Assembly: GCA_017559355.1 (NCBI GenBank)
Contig: JAFYSL010000086.1
Location: 1 to 64,000, forward strand
Origin: Muribaculaceae bacterium
GTDB lineage: Bacteria > Bacteroidota > Bacteroidia > Bacteroidales > Muribaculaceae
Direction of reading: 5' to 3'
DNA length: 64,000 nucleotides
Numbering within the stretch: position 1 is the first letter of the stretch; the number at the start of each line of letters is the position of its first letter. Under the pieces are notes generated by a model. The model saw only the letters and a list, made by a program, of their open reading frames with translations, was not told the origin of the DNA and made no database searches. The translations under genes and the position numbers were made by a program. Shown piece by piece: positions 1-11,417 of the stretch.

Positions 1-41
1 TTCATTGTTTCAATTAACAAATTAAATTTAAGTTTTACAAA

Positions 42-485
42 ATGGCTAAAGAAATTGCTGGACAGATCAAATTGCAGATTAAAGGTGGCGCAGCAAATCC
101 ATCTCCTCCCGTAGGTCCCGCGTTGGGTTCTAAGGGTATTAACATCATGGAGTTTTGCAAGCAATTTAATGCCCGCACTCAAGACAAAGCTGGCAAAGTA
201 CTTCCTGTAGTAATTACTTACTATTCAGATAAGAGCTTTGACTTCGTTGTAAAGACTCCTCCTGTAGCTGTTCAACTTCTCGAAGTGAGCAAAAAGAAGA
301 GTGGTTCTGCACAACCTAACCGTGCTAAGATTGCGGAAATTACTTGGGAACAAGTAAAACAAATTGCTGAGGACAAAATGCCCGATTTGAACTGTTTTAC
401 TGTGGAATCTGCAATGAAAATGGTTGCAGGTACAGCCAGAAGTATGGGTATCACCGTAAAAGGGGAATTCCCTGGAAATAACTAA
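42..485 (+). CDS. rplK: 50S ribosomal protein L11
   Basis: Large-subunit protein L11, which binds the GTPase-associated region of 23S rRNA and contacts translation factors. The 147-residue product has the usual family length. The N-terminal domain carries the proline-rich stretch [13 protein letters not shown] (about residues 21-33), and the rRNA-binding C-terminal domain ends near the MGITVKG motif. The ATG at 42 fits the conserved N-terminus [12 protein letters not shown]. It is first in the rplKAJL-rpoBC cluster within the window, 15 bp before rplA, so co-transcription is very likely. The operon promoter lies upstream of the window. Confidence 0.98.
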   Translation: MAKEIAGQIKLQIKGGAANPSPPVGPALGSKGINIMEFCKQFNARTQDKAGKVLPVVITYYSDKSFDFVVKTPPVAVQLLEVSKKKSGSAQPNRAKIAEITWEQVKQIAEDKMPDLNCFTVESAMKMVAGTARSMGITVKGEFPGNN

Positions 486-500
486 TAAACTTCAATTGAA

Positions 501-1196
501 ATGAGTAAACTTACAAAAAATCAAAAGTTGGCTTTAGAGAAGATTGAAGCTGGGAAGACTTACACTCTTGCGGAAGCGGTGGAAAAAGTAAAAGAAATTA
601 CTTTTACAAAATTTGATGCATCGCTTGATATTGATGTGCGTCTTGGCGTAGATCCACGTAAGGCTAATCAAATGGTGCGCGGTGTTGTAACATTGCCCCA
701 TGGTACTGGCAAGCAAGTTAAAGTGCTTGTTCTCTGCAATCCCGACGCTGAAGCTGCTGCTAAGGCTGCTGGTGCTGACTATGTTGGTCTTGACGAATAT
801 ATTGAAAAGATCAAAGGTGGATGGACTGATATCGATGTAATCATCACTCAACCTGCTATCATGGGTAAGATTGGTGCTCTCGGTCGTGTTCTTGGTCCTC
901 GTGGCTTGATGCCTAACCCAAAAAGTGGTACAGTAACTAACGACGTTGCTAAGGCTGTCGAAGAAGTGAAAAAAGGTAAGATTGACTTCAAGGTCGATAA
1001 GAATGGTATCGTTCACTCATCAATCGGTAAAGTATCGTTTACACCCGAACAGATGAAGGAAAATGCTCGTGAGTTTGTTAACACTCTCATTAAGCTCAAA
1101 CCTGCAACTGCAAAGGGTACCTATATTAAGAGTATTTATCTCTCAAGTACTATGAGTCCCGGTGTTAAGGTTGACTCTAAGACTATCGACGATTAA
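501..1196 (+). CDS. rplA: 50S ribosomal protein L1
   Basis: L1 forms the mobile L1 stalk and binds 23S rRNA near the E site; in many bacteria it also represses its own mRNA. The 231 residues match the normal length. The signature [12 protein letters not shown] lies near residues 135-146, after the conserved LGRVLGPRG stretch. It is 15 bp downstream of rplK and 22 bp upstream of rplJ. No separate regulatory hairpin is visible in these gaps, so regulation is probably at the level of the polycistronic mRNA. Confidence 0.98.
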   Translation: MSKLTKNQKLALEKIEAGKTYTLAEAVEKVKEITFTKFDASLDIDVRLGVDPRKANQMVRGVVTLPHGTGKQVKVLVLCNPDAEAAAKAAGADYVGLDEYIEKIKGGWTDIDVIITQPAIMGKIGALGRVLGPRGLMPNPKSGTVTNDVAKAVEEVKKGKIDFKVDKNGIVHSSIGKVSFTPEQMKENAREFVNTLIKLKPATAKGTYIKSIYLSSTMSPGVKVDSKTIDD

Positions 1197-1218
1197 TCTT
1201 TAAAAAGTTAAGAAGAAA

Positions 1219-1737
1219 ATGAAAAAAGAAGATAAATCACTCGTTATAGAAAAAATCGCTGCTACTCTCAAAGAGTATAGCTGCTTTTATGTGACCGAAA
1301 CAGCCGGTTTGAACGCCGAAAAAACTGCTGAATTGCGTAAAGCTTGTTACAAAGCTGACGTTAAATTGATGGTAGTTAAGAATACATTGCTTAAAAAAGC
1401 ATTGGAAACTCTTGACGGCGATTTCAGCGAATTGTATCCTGTATTGAAAGGCTCATCTTCAGTGATGTGTTCAAATGTAGGTAACGCACCTGCAAAACTC
1501 ATCAAGAGCGTTGTAAAGAAGGATGATACTCTTCCTCGTTTGAAGGCTGCTTATGTTGAAGAAACTATCTATGTTGGTGCTGATCAACTTGAAACTCTTG
1601 CTAACATTAAGAGCAAAAATGAACTCATTGCTGACGTTATTGCTCTTCTTCAATCTCCAGCGAAGAATGTGGTTTCAGCTCTTACTTCAGGTGGAACAAA
1701 ACTTCATGGTATCCTTGAAACATTATCAAATAAATAA
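1219..1737 (+). CDS. rplJ: 50S ribosomal protein L10
   Basis: L10 anchors the L7/L12 dimers at the base of the ribosomal stalk. The 172-residue product starts MKKEDKSLVIEKIAA, with the typical N-terminal rRNA/L11-binding domain containing the VVKNTLLKKAL segment, and ends in the helix that binds L7/L12. Only 22 bp separate it from rplA. That gap is too short for the long L10 leader seen in Proteobacteria and Firmicutes, so any L10-L12 autoregulation here must use another site. Confidence 0.98.
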   Translation: MKKEDKSLVIEKIAATLKEYSCFYVTETAGLNAEKTAELRKACYKADVKLMVVKNTLLKKALETLDGDFSELYPVLKGSSSVMCSNVGNAPAKLIKSVVKKDDTLPRLKAAYVEETIYVGADQLETLANIKSKNELIADVIALLQSPAKNVVSALTSGGTKLHGILETLSNK

Positions 1738-1772
1738 TTAACCGAAAAAATAATCATTAAATAAATACTAAA

Positions 1773-2147
1773 ATGGCAGATTTAAAAGCTTTTGCAGAAC
1801 AATTAGTTAACCTCTCAGTAAAAGAAGTAAACGAACTTGCTCAAATCCTTAAAGAAGAATACGGTATCGAACCTGCTGCTGCAGCTGTTGCAGTTGCTGC
1901 TGCTCCTGCTGCTGGTGCAGCTGCAGCTGAAGAAAAAGATTCTTTCGATGTAGTTCTTAAAAACGCTGGTGCAAGCAAACTCGCAGTTGTTAAACTCGTA
2001 AAAGAACTTACTGGTCTTGGCTTGAAAGAAGCTAAAGAAATGGTAGATGGTACTCCTTCAGTAGTTAAAGAAGGTCTTGCTAAATCAGAAGCAGAAGGCC
2101 TCAAAAAACAACTCGAAGAAGCTGGCGCTGAAGTTGAACTTAAATAA
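1773..2147 (+). CDS. rplL: 50S ribosomal protein L7/L12
   Basis: Multi-copy stalk protein that recruits translation GTPases. The 124 residues comprise an N-terminal dimerisation domain, an unusually clean Ala/Val/Pro hinge (about residues 35-53), and the C-terminal domain with [15 protein letters not shown]. Codon use is very biased (GCT, AAA, GAA, GGT), as expected for one of the most abundant proteins. It is followed by a terminator-like hairpin before rpoB, which would allow more rplL than rpoB transcript. Confidence 0.98.
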   Translation: MADLKAFAEQLVNLSVKEVNELAQILKEEYGIEPAAAAVAVAAAPAAGAAAAEEKDSFDVVLKNAGASKLAVVKLVKELTGLGLKEAKEMVDGTPSVVKEGLAKSEAEGLKKQLEEAGAEVELK

Positions 2148-2171
2148 TATTGCCTGATTTTCAGGTAAATA

Positions 2172-2210
2172 GGTTAAGAATCCTCTCGTTGGACGATTCT
2201 TAACCTTTTT
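2172..2210 (+). terminator. rplL-rpoB intergenic terminator/attenuator
   Basis: A perfect 11-bp inverted repeat, GGTTAAGAATC (2172-2182) with GATTCTTAACC (2195-2205), encloses a 12-nt loop and is followed by five Ts. It sits in the 104-bp gap between rplL and rpoB. No good -7 TAnnTTTG box is seen between the hairpin and rpoB. The likely role is therefore partial termination that lowers rpoBC expression relative to the ribosomal protein genes, as described in other bacteria. Confidence 0.8.
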
Positions 2211-2251
2211 GTGTTATTTTTTAATTTGAGTTCCCTTTAACGTTATTTTAG

Positions 2252-5200
2252 ATGTCAATCTCAACAACAAAACAAAGAATTAACTTTGCCTCGGTAAAGA
2301 ATCCACTTCCATATCCCGATTTTTTAGAGGTACAGTTAAAGTCGTTTCATGACTTTTTACAATTAGACACTCCTCCCGAGAAAAGAAACAACGAGGGGCT
2401 ATATAAGGTATTTGCTGAAAATTTCCCTATCGCAGATACTCGTAATAACTTTGTACTTGAGTTTCTCGATTATTATATCGACCCTCCTCGTTATACTATC
2501 GACGAATGTCTCGAGCGTGGATTAACCTATAGTGTACCCTTAAAAGCAAAACTTAAGCTTTATTGTACCGATCCTGATCACGAAGATTTTGCTACCGTGA
2601 TTCAAGACGTATATCTTGGTCCTATCCCTTATATGACTGAGAAAGGTACCTTTGTTATTAATGGCGCTGAACGTGTAGTTGTATCGCAATTGCACCGTTC
2701 TCCTGGTGTGTTCTTTGGCCAAAGTACTCACGCTAATGGTACAAAACTTTACTCTGCTCGTATTATTCCATTCCGTGGATCTTGGATTGAGTTTGCTACC
2801 GACATTAACAATGTGATGTATGCTTACATCGACCGTAAGAAAAAATTGCCTGTAACAACGCTTTTGCGTGCTATTGGTCTTGAAAGCGACAAAGACATCA
2901 TCGAAATTTTCGGTCTTGCAGAGGAACTCAAAGTAAATAAATCAAATCTCAAGAAAGCAGTAGGTCGCAAACTTGCTGCCCGTGTACTTAAAACATGGAT
3001 TGAAGACTTCGTTGATGAAGATACCGGTGAGGTAGTTTCAATCGAGCGTAATGATGTTGTGCTCGATCGCGAAGTTGTACTCGAAGAAGAACACATTGAA
3101 GAAATTCTTGAATCTGGCGTGAGCCATATCCTTCTCCACAAAGAAGATGTGAACTCAAGCGATTATTCAATTATCTTCAACACTCTTCAAAAAGATACAA
3201 GTAACTCTGAAAAAGAGGCTATCCAATACATCTATCGCCAACTTCGCAACGCGGAGCCACCCGATGATGCAAGTGCTCGCGAAGTCATCACTAATCTTTT
3301 CTTCTCAGAAAAGCGTTATGACCTCGGAGATGTGGGCCGTTACCGTATCAACAAAAAACTTGACCTCGGTATCCCCATGGAAGTGCGCGTGCTCACTAAG
3401 GAAGACATTATCGCCATCATTAAGTATCTAATCGAGCTTATTAATTCAAAAACTGATGTTGACGATATCGACCACTTGAGCAACCGTCGTGTGCGCACTG
3501 TAGGAGAACAACTTTATAACCAATTTGGTGTAGGGTTGGCTCGTATGTCTCGCACTATTCGTGAACGCATGAATGTGCGCGATAACGAAGTGTTTACTCC
3601 TATTGACTTGATTAATGCGAAGACTATTTCTTCGGTTATCAATACTTACTTTGGAACTAATGCATTGTCACAATTTATGGATCAAACCAACCCATTGGCT
3701 GAGATGACCCATAAACGCCGTATGTCGGCACTTGGTCCTGGCGGTCTCTCTCGTGAGCGCGCTGGTTTCGAGGTTCGTGACGTTCACTATACTCACTACG
3801 GACGCCTTTGTCCTATTGAAACTCCTGAAGGTCCAAACATCGGTCTTATTTCATCTCTTTGTGTATATGCAAAGATTAATGAACTTGGATTTATCGTTAC
3901 TCCTTATCGCCAAGTAGAAAATGCTAAGGTTAACCTTAACAACGACGAAGTTGTATATCTTGCAGCTGAAATTGAAGAGGGTAAGGTAATCGCTCAAGGT
4001 AATGCTCCATTGAACGAAGACGGTACATTCGTACGCGATCGTGTAAAAGCTCGTCTTGATGCCGATTTCCCTATTGTTGCTCCTGGCGAAGTTGAACTTA
4101 TGGACGTTTCTCCAACACAAATTGCTTCAATTGCTGCATCTCTTATTCCATTCCTTGAACACGATGACGCGAACCGTGCGTTGATGGGATCTAACATGAT
4201 GCGTCAAGCAGTTCCTGTGTTGATTTCTGAGGCACCTATCGTTGGTACTGGTCTTGAAGGTCAGTTGATTCGCGACTCTCGCACTCAAATCACTGCTGAA
4301 GGTCCTGGTGTTATCGAATATGTTGACTCACGTGTTATTCGCATTCGTTATGATCGCACCGAAGACGAAGAATTTGTGTCGTTTGAAAGTGCAGTTAAAG
4401 AATACAGCATTCCTAAATTCCGCAAGACTAACCAAAGCACTACTATCGACCTTCGTCCTATCTGTGAAAAAGGACAACGTGTTGATACAGGTGAAATCCT
4501 TACTGAGGGTTATTCAACTGAAAATGGTGAGTTGGCTCTAGGTCGCAACCTTAAAGTGGCATTCATGCCTTGGAAAGGTTACAACTATGAGGATGCTATC
4601 GTGTTGAACGAACGTGTTGTTCGTGAAGACATTCTTACTTCTGTTCACGTTGATGAATACTCACTTGAAGTACGTGAAACAAAACGTGGTATGGAAGAAT
4701 TGACTTCTGATATCCCTAACGTGAGTGAAGATGCTACTAAAGACCTCGACGAACGTGGTATTATTCGTGTTGGTGCTCATGTTGAACCAGGTGATATCCT
4801 TATCGGTAAGATTACTCCTAAGGGTGAATCAGATCCAACACCAGAAGAAAAACTTCTTCGTGCAATCTTTGGTGATAAGGCAGGTGATGTGAAAGATGCT
4901 TCACTTAAAGCCAATCCTTCACTTAAGGGTGTTATTATCGGCACAAACTTGTTCTCTCGTGCAGCTAAGACTAAGAAGTCTAAAAATAACAATATCATGC
5001 CTAAACTTGATGAAGAATACAAGGCAAAACTTGACGCTCTTAAGGATGTGCTCGTAGGCAAACTCCTTACTTTGACCGAAGGCAAAACATCTCAAGGCGT
5101 AAAAGACTTCATCGGATCTGATATCATTGCTAAGGGAGCAAAATTCACTGCTGCAGTATTGAAAGAAATCGATTACGATACAATCAACCTCAGCAAGTGG

Positions 5201-6061
5201 ACAAGCGATGCTCACAAGAACGATATGATTCGTGCTACAATTGTGAACTACCTCCGCAAATCTAAAGAAATCGATGCCGAATTGCGTCGTAAGAAATTTG
5301 ATATCTCAATAGGTGATGAGCTCCCTGCTGGTATTATGCAAATGGCAAAAGTTTATGTTGCTAAGAAACGTAAAATCAGCGTAGGGGATAAGATGGCAGG
5401 TCGCCACGGTAACAAAGGTATCGTATCGCGTATCGTTCGTCAAGAAGATATGCCATTCCTTGCCGATGGTACTACAGTCGACATCGTATTGAACCCACTT
5501 GGTGTGCCTTCTCGTATGAACCTTGGTCAGATTTTCGAAACTGTACTTGGTTGGGCTGGTCGTGAATTGGGCGAAAAATTTGCAACTCCTATCTTCGATG
5601 GTGCGAGCCTAGATGACCTTAACGAATGGACTGACAAAGCTGGTCTTCCACGCTACGGACGTACTTATCTTTATGATGGTGGTACAGGTGAGCGTTTTGA
5701 CCAACCAGCTACTGTAGGTGTTATCTACATGTTGAAACTTGGTCACATGGTTGAAGACAAAATGCACGCTCGTAGTATTGGTCCATACTCTCTCATTACT
5801 CAACAACCTCTCGGCGGTAAAGCTCAATTTGGTGGTCAACGTTTCGGGGAAATGGAAGTTTGGGCACTCGAAGCATTCGGTGCAGCACACATCCTCCAAG
5901 AAATCCTCACCGTTAAGAGTGACGATGTTACAGGTCGAAGCAAAGCCTACGAAGCAATCGTTAAGGGTGAACCTATGCCACCTGCTGGTATCCCTGAATC
6001 TCTTAACGTGCTTCTCCACGAACTCCGTGGCTTGGGCTTGAGTATCAACTTACAACAATAA
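2252..6061 (+). CDS. rpoB: DNA-directed RNA polymerase subunit beta
   Basis: Beta subunit of RNA polymerase, 1269 residues, normal for Bacteroidetes. The rifampicin-binding region lies at about residues 468-513 ([18 protein letters not shown] then [16 protein letters not shown]). The residues equivalent to E. coli Asp516, His526 and Ser531 are Asp, His and Ser, so nothing suggests rifampicin resistance at these positions. The motif [12 protein letters not shown] lies near residues 1044-1055 and contributes to the active centre. It is followed 24 bp later by rpoC. Confidence 0.99.
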   Translation: MSISTTKQRINFASVKNPLPYPDFLEVQLKSFHDFLQLDTPPEKRNNEGLYKVFAENFPIADTRNNFVLEFLDYYIDPPRYTIDECLERGLTYSVPLKAKLKLYCTDPDHEDFATVIQDVYLGPIPYMTEKGTFVINGAERVVVSQLHRSPGVFFGQSTHANGTKLYSARIIPFRGSWIEFATDINNVMYAYIDRKKKLPVTTLLRAIGLESDKDIIEIFGLAEELKVNKSNLKKAVGRKLAARVLKTWIEDFVDEDTGEVVSIERNDVVLDREVVLEEEHIEEILESGVSHILLHKEDVNSSDYSIIFNTLQKDTSNSEKEAIQYIYRQLRNAEPPDDASAREVITNLFFSEKRYDLGDVGRYRINKKLDLGIPMEVRVLTKEDIIAIIKYLIELINSKTDVDDIDHLSNRRVRTVGEQLYNQFGVGLARMSRTIRERMNVRDNEVFTPIDLINAKTISSVINTYFGTNALSQFMDQTNPLAEMTHKRRMSALGPGGLSRERAGFEVRDVHYTHYGRLCPIETPEGPNIGLISSLCVYAKINELGFIVTPYRQVENAKVNLNNDEVVYLAAEIEEGKVIAQGNAPLNEDGTFVRDRVKARLDADFPIVAPGEVELMDVSPTQIASIAASLIPFLEHDDANRALMGSNMMRQAVPVLISEAPIVGTGLEGQLIRDSRTQITAEGPGVIEYVDSRVIRIRYDRTEDEEFVSFESAVKEYSIPKFRKTNQSTTIDLRPICEKGQRVDTGEILTEGYSTENGELALGRNLKVAFMPWKGYNYEDAIVLNERVVREDILTSVHVDEYSLEVRETKRGMEELTSDIPNVSEDATKDLDERGIIRVGAHVEPGDILIGKITPKGESDPTPEEKLLRAIFGDKAGDVKDASLKANPSLKGVIIGTNLFSRAAKTKKSKNNNIMPKLDEEYKAKLDALKDVLVGKLLTLTEGKTSQGVKDFIGSDIIAKGAKFTAAVLKEIDYDTINLSKWTSDAHKNDMIRATIVNYLRKSKEIDAELRRKKFDISIGDELPAGIMQMAKVYVAKKRKISVGDKMAGRHGNKGIVSRIVRQEDMPFLADGTTVDIVLNPLGVPSRMNLGQIFETVLGWAGRELGEKFATPIFDGASLDDLNEWTDKAGLPRYGRTYLYDGGTGERFDQPATVGVIYMLKLGHMVEDKMHARSIGPYSLITQQPLGGKAQFGGQRFGEMEVWALEAFGAAHILQEILTVKSDDVTGRSKAYEAIVKGEPMPPAGIPESLNVLLHELRGLGLSINLQQ

Positions 6062-6085
6062 TAATCGCTTTATAATTAACTATAT

Positions 6086-9000
6086 ATGGCTTTTAGAAAA
6101 GACAACAAGATAAAGACCGGATTCTCTAAAATCACTATCGGGCTCGCTTCGCCTGAAGAGATTTTGGAAAAATCAAGTGGCGAGGTGCTCAAACCCGAAA
6201 CAATTAACTATCGCACCTATAAACCTGAACGCGATGGTTTGTTCTGCGAGCGCATCTTCGGTCCCTGCAAAGACTATGAATGTCATTGCGGTAAATACAA
6301 ACGTATCCGTTATAAAGGTATCGTTTGTGATCGTTGTGGGGTAGAAGTTACTGAAAAGAAAGTGCGTCGCGAACGTATGGGCCACATTAAGCTCGTTGTG
6401 CCTGTAGCTCACATTTGGTACTTCCGTTCTTTGCCTAACAAAATTGGTTATCTATTAGGTATTCCTTCAAAGAAACTTGATGCTATTATCTACTACGAAC
6501 GTTATGTAGTAGTTCAACCAGGTTGCGTAGAAGGGATTGAACAATATGATTTATTGTCAGAAGAAGAATACTTTGATATCATTGACAAATTGCCAAAAGA
6601 AAATCAACTTCTTGAAGACAATGATCCTAACAAGTTCATCGCTCGTATGGGGGCAGAAGCAATCCATGAATTGCTCAAACGCATCGACCTAGATGACTTG
6701 TCTTACAAATTGCGTCACCAAGCTGATACAGATGGTTCACAACAACGTAAAAACGAAGCGCTCAAACGTCTTCAAGTTGTTGAATCATTCCGTGCTTCAC
6801 GCAATGTAAATCGTCCTGAATGGATGATTCTTCAAGCAGTGCCCGTAATTCCACCCGAATTGCGCCCACTTGTTCCACTTGATGGTGGTCGTTTCGCAAC
6901 AAGCGACTTGAACGACCTTTATCGTCGTGTAATCATCCGTAACAATCGTCTCAAACGTCTTATCGAGATAAAAGCTCCTGAAGTAATTCTCCGTAACGAG
7001 AAACGTATGCTTCAAGAAGCGGTAGACTCATTGCTCGACAACTCACGCAAATCATCTGCTGTTAAGACCGATGCTAACCGTCCTCTTAAGTCTCTATCTG
7101 ATAGTCTTAAGGGTAAACAAGGTCGTTTCCGTCAAAACCTCCTTGGTAAACGTGTTGACTACTCAGCTCGTTCGGTAATCGTCGTTGGTCCTGAATTGAA
7201 GATGCACGAGTGTGGTCTTCCTAAAAATATGGCTGCTGAGCTTTACAAACCATTCGTTATTCGCAAACTTATCGAACGTGGTATTGTTAAGACAGTAAAA
7301 TCAGCGAAGAAAATCGTAGATCGTAAAGAGCCTGTAGTTTGGGATATCCTCGAATACGTTATGAAGGGTCACCCTGTGTTGCTTAACCGTGCCCCAACTC
7401 TTCACCGTCTTGGTATTCAAGCATTCCAACCTAAGATGATTGAAGGTAAAGCTATTCAATTGCACCCACTTGCATGTACTGCGTTCAACGCCGACTTCGA
7501 CGGTGACCAAATGGCGGTTCACTTGCCACTTGGTAACGAAGCTATCCTCGAAGCGCAAATGCTTATGCTTGGTGCACATAACATTCTCAACCCTGCTAAT
7601 GGTGCACCTATCACTGTGCCTTCTCAAGACATGGTGCTTGGTCTCTATTATATCACAAAACTTCGCAAAGGCGACAAAGGTGAAGGTACTAAATTCTATG
7701 GTCCTGAAGAAGCCGAAATCGCTTATAACGAAGGTCGCGTGACACTTCATGCTCCAGTGTCGGTAGTAGTTGACGACATCGACGAAAATGGTAATCCTGT
7801 AACCCGTCTTGTTGAAAATACTTCAGTAGGTCGCGTTCTTGTTAACCAATTTGTGCCAAAAGAAATTGGCTATGTTAATGAAATCCTTTCAAAGAAATCT
7901 TTGCGTGGTATCATTAGCAAGGTTATCAAAAACTGTGGTATCCCTCGTTCAGCTCAATTCCTCGATGACATCAAGAACCTTGGTTACAAGATGGCATTCA
8001 AGGGAGGTCTTTCATTCAACCTTGGTGACGTTATCATTCCTGCTGAAAAAGAACAACTCGTTAAGGAAGGTAACGAACAAGTACAAGAAGTTTGGTCTAA
8101 CTACTCAATGGGTTTCATCACAAACAACGAACGTTACAACCAAATCATTGACATTTGGACACACGTAAACTCTCGTTTGTCAGATATATTGATGAAGCAA
8201 ATCTCTACCGACCAACAAGGTTTCAACCCAGTATACATGATGCTTGATTCTGGTGCTCGTGGTTCTAAAGACCAAATTCGTCAGCTTTCAGGTATGCGTG
8301 GTCTTATGGCTAAACCTCAAAAAGCTGGTGCTGAAGGTGGACAAATTATTGAAAACCCAATTCTTGCGAACTTTAAGGAAGGACTTTCAGTACTTGAGTA
8401 CTTTATCTCAACTCACGGTGCTCGTAAGGGTCTTGCCGATACAGCGTTGAAAACTGCCGACGCAGGTTACTTGACTCGTCGTCTTGTTGACGTTGCTCAC
8501 GACGTGATTATTCATGAAGAAGACTGTGGTACATTGCGTGGTCTTATCTGCACAGAAATCAAGAACAACGATGAAGTTGTTGCTTCACTTGGCGAACGTA
8601 TTCTTGGTCGCGTATCAGTACACGATGTTATCGATCCTATCTCAGGTGAACTTATCGTTGCTGCTGGTGAAGAAATCAATGACGCTGCTGCTGATCGCAT
8701 CAATGCATCACCAATCGAATCGGTTGAAATCCGTTCGGTATTGACTTGTGAAGCTAAACATGGTGTTTGTGCTAAATGCTATGGTCGCAACCTTGCTACT
8801 AACCGTCTTGTTCAAAAAGGTGAGGCTGTAGGTGTGATTGCTGCACAATCAATTGGTGAGCCAGGTACTCAGTTGACACTCCGTACATTCCACGTCGGTG
8901 GTGTTGCATCAAATATTGCTGCAGTATCTTCTACTACATCTCGTTATGATGGTGTGCTCGAAATCGACGAATTGCGCACTGTTACTACCGAAGAAGTAGC

Positions 9001-10354
9001 TCCTAACGGACAACCAGTGGAAGTTGTTATCGGTCGTCTTGCTGAAATGCGCATCATTGAGCCTAAGACTAACATGATGTTGACTAACGCTAACATTCCT
9101 TACGGTTCTAAACTTTACTTCAAAAATGGCGACGCTGTTAAGAAAGGTGATGTAATTTGTGAATGGGACCCATTCAACGCTGTTATTGTGAGTGAAGTTG
9201 CGGGTAAAGTTGAATTCAATAACGTAATTGAAAACGTAACATATCGTGTTGACTCTGATGAGCAAACAGGCCTTCGTGAAAAGATTATCATTGAATCAAA
9301 AGACCGTACAAAAGCTCCTGAGGCTAACATCGTTGATGCTAACGGTCAAATCATCAAAACATATGCTCTTCCAGTGGGCGCACACTTGATGGTTGAAGAA
9401 GGTGCTGAAGTGAAAGTGGGTGAAATCTTTGTTAAGATTCCTCGTGCAGCTGGTAGCGCAGGTGACATTACTGGTGGTCTTCCACGTGTAACGGAGTTGT
9501 TCGAAGCTCGTAACCCATCTAACCCAGCTATCGTTTCTGAAATTGATGGTGAGGTTAACTTCGGTAAAGTTAAACGTGGTAATCGCGAAATCTCTGTTAC
9601 ATCTAAACTCGGCGAAGTTAAGAAATATCTCGTTCCATTGTCAAAACAAATACTTGTACAAGAAAACGACTATGTACGCGCAGGTACACCACTTTCTGAT
9701 GGTGCTATCACTCCCGCCGACATTCTTAACATCATGGGGCCAACAGCGGTTCAAGAATATATCGTGAACGAAGTTCAAGATGTATACCGCATGCAAGGTG
9801 TGAAAATCAACGATAAACACTTCGAAGTTATCGTACGTCAAATGATGCGTAAGGTTAATATCCTTGATCCAGGTGATACAGGATTCCTCGAACAACAAGT
9901 TGTAGACAAACGCGACTTTATGGAAGAAAATGATCGCATCTGGGGTAAGAAAGTAGTTGTAGATGCTGGTGATTCTGAAAACGTGAAACCAGGTCAAATC
10001 ATCACAGCTCGCAAGCTCCGCGATGAAAATTCAGCTCTTAAACGTCGAGACCTTAAGACAATCGTTGTGCGTGATGCTGTTCCTGCAACATCTGAACAAA
10101 TCCTTCAAGGTATCACACGTGCTGCATTACAAACTTCAAGCTTCATGTCAGCTGCATCGTTCCAAGAAACAACCAAGGTGCTCAATGAAGCTGCTATCAA
10201 CGGTAAGACTGACTTACTCGTAGGTATGAAGGAAAATGTAATCTGTGGACACTTGATTCCTGCTGGTACAGGTCTTCGTGAATACGAACGCTTGATAGTA
10301 GGAGGTAAGGAAGATATCGATCCTATTTTCAGCGCGTCAAACGACTTGAAATAA
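6086..10354 (+). CDS. rpoC: DNA-directed RNA polymerase subunit beta'
   Basis: Catalytic beta' subunit, 1422 residues. The magnesium-binding motif NADFDGDQM is at residues 468-476, with the three aspartates at 470, 472 and 474. The N-terminal zinc site is seen as CHCGKYKR and VCDRCGVEV, and a second Cys cluster ([13 protein letters not shown]) lies near residue 888. The bridge-helix and trigger-loop region ([16 protein letters not shown]) is intact. It is the last gene of the operon and is followed by a strong intrinsic terminator. Confidence 0.99.
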   Translation: MAFRKDNKIKTGFSKITIGLASPEEILEKSSGEVLKPETINYRTYKPERDGLFCERIFGPCKDYECHCGKYKRIRYKGIVCDRCGVEVTEKKVRRERMGHIKLVVPVAHIWYFRSLPNKIGYLLGIPSKKLDAIIYYERYVVVQPGCVEGIEQYDLLSEEEYFDIIDKLPKENQLLEDNDPNKFIARMGAEAIHELLKRIDLDDLSYKLRHQADTDGSQQRKNEALKRLQVVESFRASRNVNRPEWMILQAVPVIPPELRPLVPLDGGRFATSDLNDLYRRVIIRNNRLKRLIEIKAPEVILRNEKRMLQEAVDSLLDNSRKSSAVKTDANRPLKSLSDSLKGKQGRFRQNLLGKRVDYSARSVIVVGPELKMHECGLPKNMAAELYKPFVIRKLIERGIVKTVKSAKKIVDRKEPVVWDILEYVMKGHPVLLNRAPTLHRLGIQAFQPKMIEGKAIQLHPLACTAFNADFDGDQMAVHLPLGNEAILEAQMLMLGAHNILNPANGAPITVPSQDMVLGLYYITKLRKGDKGEGTKFYGPEEAEIAYNEGRVTLHAPVSVVVDDIDENGNPVTRLVENTSVGRVLVNQFVPKEIGYVNEILSKKSLRGIISKVIKNCGIPRSAQFLDDIKNLGYKMAFKGGLSFNLGDVIIPAEKEQLVKEGNEQVQEVWSNYSMGFITNNERYNQIIDIWTHVNSRLSDILMKQISTDQQGFNPVYMMLDSGARGSKDQIRQLSGMRGLMAKPQKAGAEGGQIIENPILANFKEGLSVLEYFISTHGARKGLADTALKTADAGYLTRRLVDVAHDVIIHEEDCGTLRGLICTEIKNNDEVVASLGERILGRVSVHDVIDPISGELIVAAGEEINDAAADRINASPIESVEIRSVLTCEAKHGVCAKCYGRNLATNRLVQKGEAVGVIAAQSIGEPGTQLTLRTFHVGGVASNIAAVSSTTSRYDGVLEIDELRTVTTEEVAPNGQPVEVVIGRLAEMRIIEPKTNMMLTNANIPYGSKLYFKNGDAVKKGDVICEWDPFNAVIVSEVAGKVEFNNVIENVTYRVDSDEQTGLREKIIIESKDRTKAPEANIVDANGQIIKTYALPVGAHLMVEEGAEVKVGEIFVKIPRAAGSAGDITGGLPRVTELFEARNPSNPAIVSEIDGEVNFGKVKRGNREISVTSKLGEVKKYLVPLSKQILVQENDYVRAGTPLSDGAITPADILNIMGPTAVQEYIVNEVQDVYRMQGVKINDKHFEVIVRQMMRKVNILDPGDTGFLEQQVVDKRDFMEENDRIWGKKVVVDAGDSENVKPGQIITARKLRDENSALKRRDLKTIVVRDAVPATSEQILQGITRAALQTSSFMSAASFQETTKVLNEAAINGKTDLLVGMKENVICGHLIPAGTGLREYERLIVGGKEDIDPIFSASNDLK

Positions 10355-10392
10355 TTTTTGTGAAGATTAAATAATAAACTCTTCATAAACCC

Positions 10393-10428
10393 AAGCAGTG
10401 GCAATCTTAAAATTGCCACTGCTTTTTT
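10393..10428 (+). terminator. Intrinsic terminator after rpoC
   Basis: A perfect 13-bp stem, AAGCAGTGGCAAT (10393-10405) with ATTGCCACTGCTT (10412-10424), 6-nt loop, followed by TTTT. It ends the rplK-rpoC transcription unit. Confidence 0.92.
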
Positions 10429-10493
10429 ATTGTAGGTATTTAAGAACTATTACACTCATTAAAATGAACCCACGGATATTACGAATTGGGTAC

Positions 10494-10522
10494 AAAAAAA
10501 TCACGTCAATGACGTGATTTTT
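10494..10522 (-). terminator. Intrinsic terminator after menA
   Basis: Inverted repeat AAAAATCACGTC (10496-10507) and GACGTGATTTTT (10511-10522) with a 3-nt loop. Read on the minus strand it is followed by a T-run (seven As at 10494-10500 on the plus strand). It ends the minus-strand ATPase-menA unit. Confidence 0.85.
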
Positions 10523-10547
10523 GTTAGTCTTAATATATTTTTATAGG

Positions 10548-11417
10548 TTACATTACTGCAGTAGTAATTGCGAAGGAGAGGGAGTAGGCAGCCATGACCA
10601 TAGCGGTCATGCCGAGGAGAGGATTGAGGCGTGCACCTATGCGAATGTTGAGTTGTATCCATATCGCTGTATGTGCTATAAGATAAAGCACAGGAATTGC
10701 CCATGCCCAAACAGGCATTAATGACCATATTCCAGCCATTAGTGCCACAGCAATAAATCCATTAAATAGGTAGAGATTTGCAACGAATTTGCGACCGAAA
10801 ATTACAGCGAGTGTTCGTTTGCCTACACTTTTGTCATCGTCATGGTCGCGATAGTTGTTTACTATCAATACGTTTGCGCCCATTAATCCAACAGAAATAG
10901 AGGCAAATAATACTTGGATATTCCATTCCAATGATTGTACATAATAGGTGAGAGTAACAGGTATTATCCCAAAGAAAAACAACACAGCTATCTCGCCCAA
11001 TCCATGTCGAGAAAGGGGGTAGGGACCTGCGCTATATACCATTGCTCCGAGTGCAATGACAATACCCATTGGGAGCAACCACCAACCACCATAGTAGATG
11101 AGCGAACAGCCTACTGCACACGCTAATGCAAGAGTGCCGTAGGTGGCTAATTTCATAGCTTTGGGTGTGATGTCGCCTTCGGTAACACCACGGCGATGTC
11201 CGTCGCGACCTTTTCTGTCAAGTCCCGATTTGAAATCGTAATATTCGTTGGCAAAGTTTGATGCTATTTGTGCCAAAAGTGCAAAAAGCATACAAAGTAT
11301 TGCTGGTGTGGCGTTAAAATTATTGTTTATAAAGTTAAATCCCCAAGCCATAACCACTCCAGCGAGTGATACTGGCAAGGTGCGTAAACGCATTGCTTCA
11401 ATCCAATGTTTTATCAT
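10548..11417 (-). CDS. menA: 1,4-dihydroxy-2-naphthoate polyprenyltransferase
   Basis: Membrane enzyme of menaquinone synthesis that attaches the isoprenoid tail to 1,4-dihydroxy-2-naphthoate with loss of CO2. The 289-residue UbiA-family protein has about nine hydrophobic segments. Two Asp-rich motifs bind Mg-diphosphate: NEYYDFKSGLD at residues 57-67 and NNYRDHDDDKSVGKRTLAV in the second half. Its ATG overlaps the stop of the upstream ATPase gene (ATGA, 11414-11417), which suggests translational coupling. Other men genes are not in the window. Confidence 0.93.
   Translation of the reverse strand: MIKHWIEAMRLRTLPVSLAGVVMAWGFNFINNNFNATPAILCMLFALLAQIASNFANEYYDFKSGLDRKGRDGHRRGVTEGDITPKAMKLATYGTLALACAVGCSLIYYGGWWLLPMGIVIALGAMVYSAGPYPLSRHGLGEIAVLFFFGIIPVTLTYYVQSLEWNIQVLFASISVGLMGANVLIVNNYRDHDDDKSVGKRTLAVIFGRKFVANLYLFNGFIAVALMAGIWSLMPVWAWAIPVLYLIAHTAIWIQLNIRIGARLNPLLGMTAMVMAAYSLSFAITTAVM

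Noticed and set aside
1197..1218. Separate L10 leader RNA before rplJ
   Set aside because: The gap is only 22 bp, too short for the known L10 leader.
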